32,640 nucleotides of DNA from Actinomycetes bacterium (GTDB taxonomy: Bacteria; Actinomycetota; Acidimicrobiia; Acidimicrobiales; RAAP-2), in the NCBI GenBank assembly GCA_021838005.1, contig JAKCEK010000006.1:1-32640 (forward strand), given 5' to 3'. The position numbers and the translations under genes are program-made. Below the pieces are notes generated by a model that saw nothing but the letters and a program-made list of their open reading frames with translations, was not told the DNA's origin and did not search any database. Shown here in pieces: positions 32,004 to 32,640 of this stretch. Numbering within the stretch: the first letter of the stretch is position 1; the number at the start of each line of letters is the position of its first letter.

Positions 32004-32640
32004 ATGGCCTTCTCCTCCGACGTGATCGACCTCGAGCGTGACGGCCGCGTGGCGACGCTGTGGCTCGATCGACCCGACGCGCGCAACGCCTTGGGGCGGG
32101 CGTTCTGGCGCGACCTACCCCGGGCCGTCGCGGCCGCCGTCGCCGACCCGGGCGTACGCTGCCTCGTGCTGGCCGGGCGGGGCCGCGACTTCACCGTGGG
32201 GCTCGACCTCAAAGAGGCCGGCGGCGTGCTCGCCCCGGCGGCCGCGGGCGCGCACGAGTCCCTCTACGAGTCGATACGCACGATGCAGGCGTCGGTCACC
32301 TCGCTCGCGGAGGCGCCGGTGCCGGTCATCGCCGCCGTCCACGGCTACTGCCTGGGTGGGGGCGTCGACCTCATCTGCGCCTGCGACGTCCGTCTGGCGT
32401 CGAGCGACGCCACGTTCGCCGTGCGCGAGACGCGCCTCGCGATCGTCGCCGACCTCGGCACCCTGGAGCGACTGCCGCGCATCGTCGGGCCGGGCCACGC
32501 CGCCGAGCTCGCCCTCACCGGACGTGACATCGACGCGGCCCGGGCCTGCGCGATCGGTCTCGTCAATCACCGCGTCGAGGGCGGGGCCGACGAGGTCCTC
32601 GCGGCCGCGCGCGCCATGGCCGAGGAGATCTCCGCCCTCT
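32004..32640 (+). CDS. Enoyl-CoA hydratase/isomerase family (ECH1-like dienoyl-CoA isomerase), truncated by window end
   Basis: Not in the ORF track in this frame because it runs off the edge. ATG 32004: MAFSSDVIDLERDGRVATLWLDRPDARNALGRAFWRDLPRAV...DFTVGLDLKEAG...HGYCLGGGVDLICACDVRLASSDATFAVRETRLAIVADLGTLERLPRIVG. Confidence 0.88.
   Translation, partial: MAFSSDVIDLERDGRVATLWLDRPDARNALGRAFWRDLPRAVAAAVADPGVRCLVLAGRGRDFTVGLDLKEAGGVLAPAAAGAHESLYESIRTMQASVTSLAEAPVPVIAAVHGYCLGGGVDLICACDVRLASSDATFAVRETRLAIVADLGTLERLPRIVGPGHAAELALTGRDIDAARACAIGLVNHRVEGGADEVLAAARAMAEEISAL

Overview
This is a GC-rich, densely coded chromosomal window, actinobacterial in character (possibly Acidimicrobiia-like, which is inference only). 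I see no tRNA, rRNA, CRISPR array, transposase or phage genes. About 28 coding regions are supported: an rfbD fragment at the left edge, birA, a biotin carboxylase/BCCP subunit coupled to an M20 amidohydrolase, a stand-alone methylmalonyl-CoA mutase catalytic subunit, a rhodanese-ThiF protein with reversed domain order, a nitroreductase, leucyl aminopeptidase, PduO-type cobalamin adenosyltransferase, metH, a SAM methyltransferase with a likely non-canonical ATC start, a secreted unknown, CapA, a phosphodiester glycosidase, an lpd-E2-lipBA operon, rnhA, an Rrf2 regulator, thiE, an alpha/beta-hydrolase-like protein lacking the nucleophile Ser, an acyl-CoA dehydrogenase, an MBL hydrolase, a convergent split suf locus with two sufC paralogues, an LCP protein, and a truncated crotonase at the right edge. 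The observations most worth follow-up are: (1) a single-ORF fusion of octanoyltransferase LipB and lipoyl synthase LipA, translationally coupled to lipoyl-bearing E2 and E3; (2) a suf locus split into two convergent half-operons (sufC1-sufS-sufU and sufD-Rieske-sufC2-LCP), with two different SufC ATPases and no sufB in the window; (3) a probable ATC start codon; (4) several catalytic-motif or domain-order deviations. Many long antisense ORFs in the supplied track are GC-driven artefacts.
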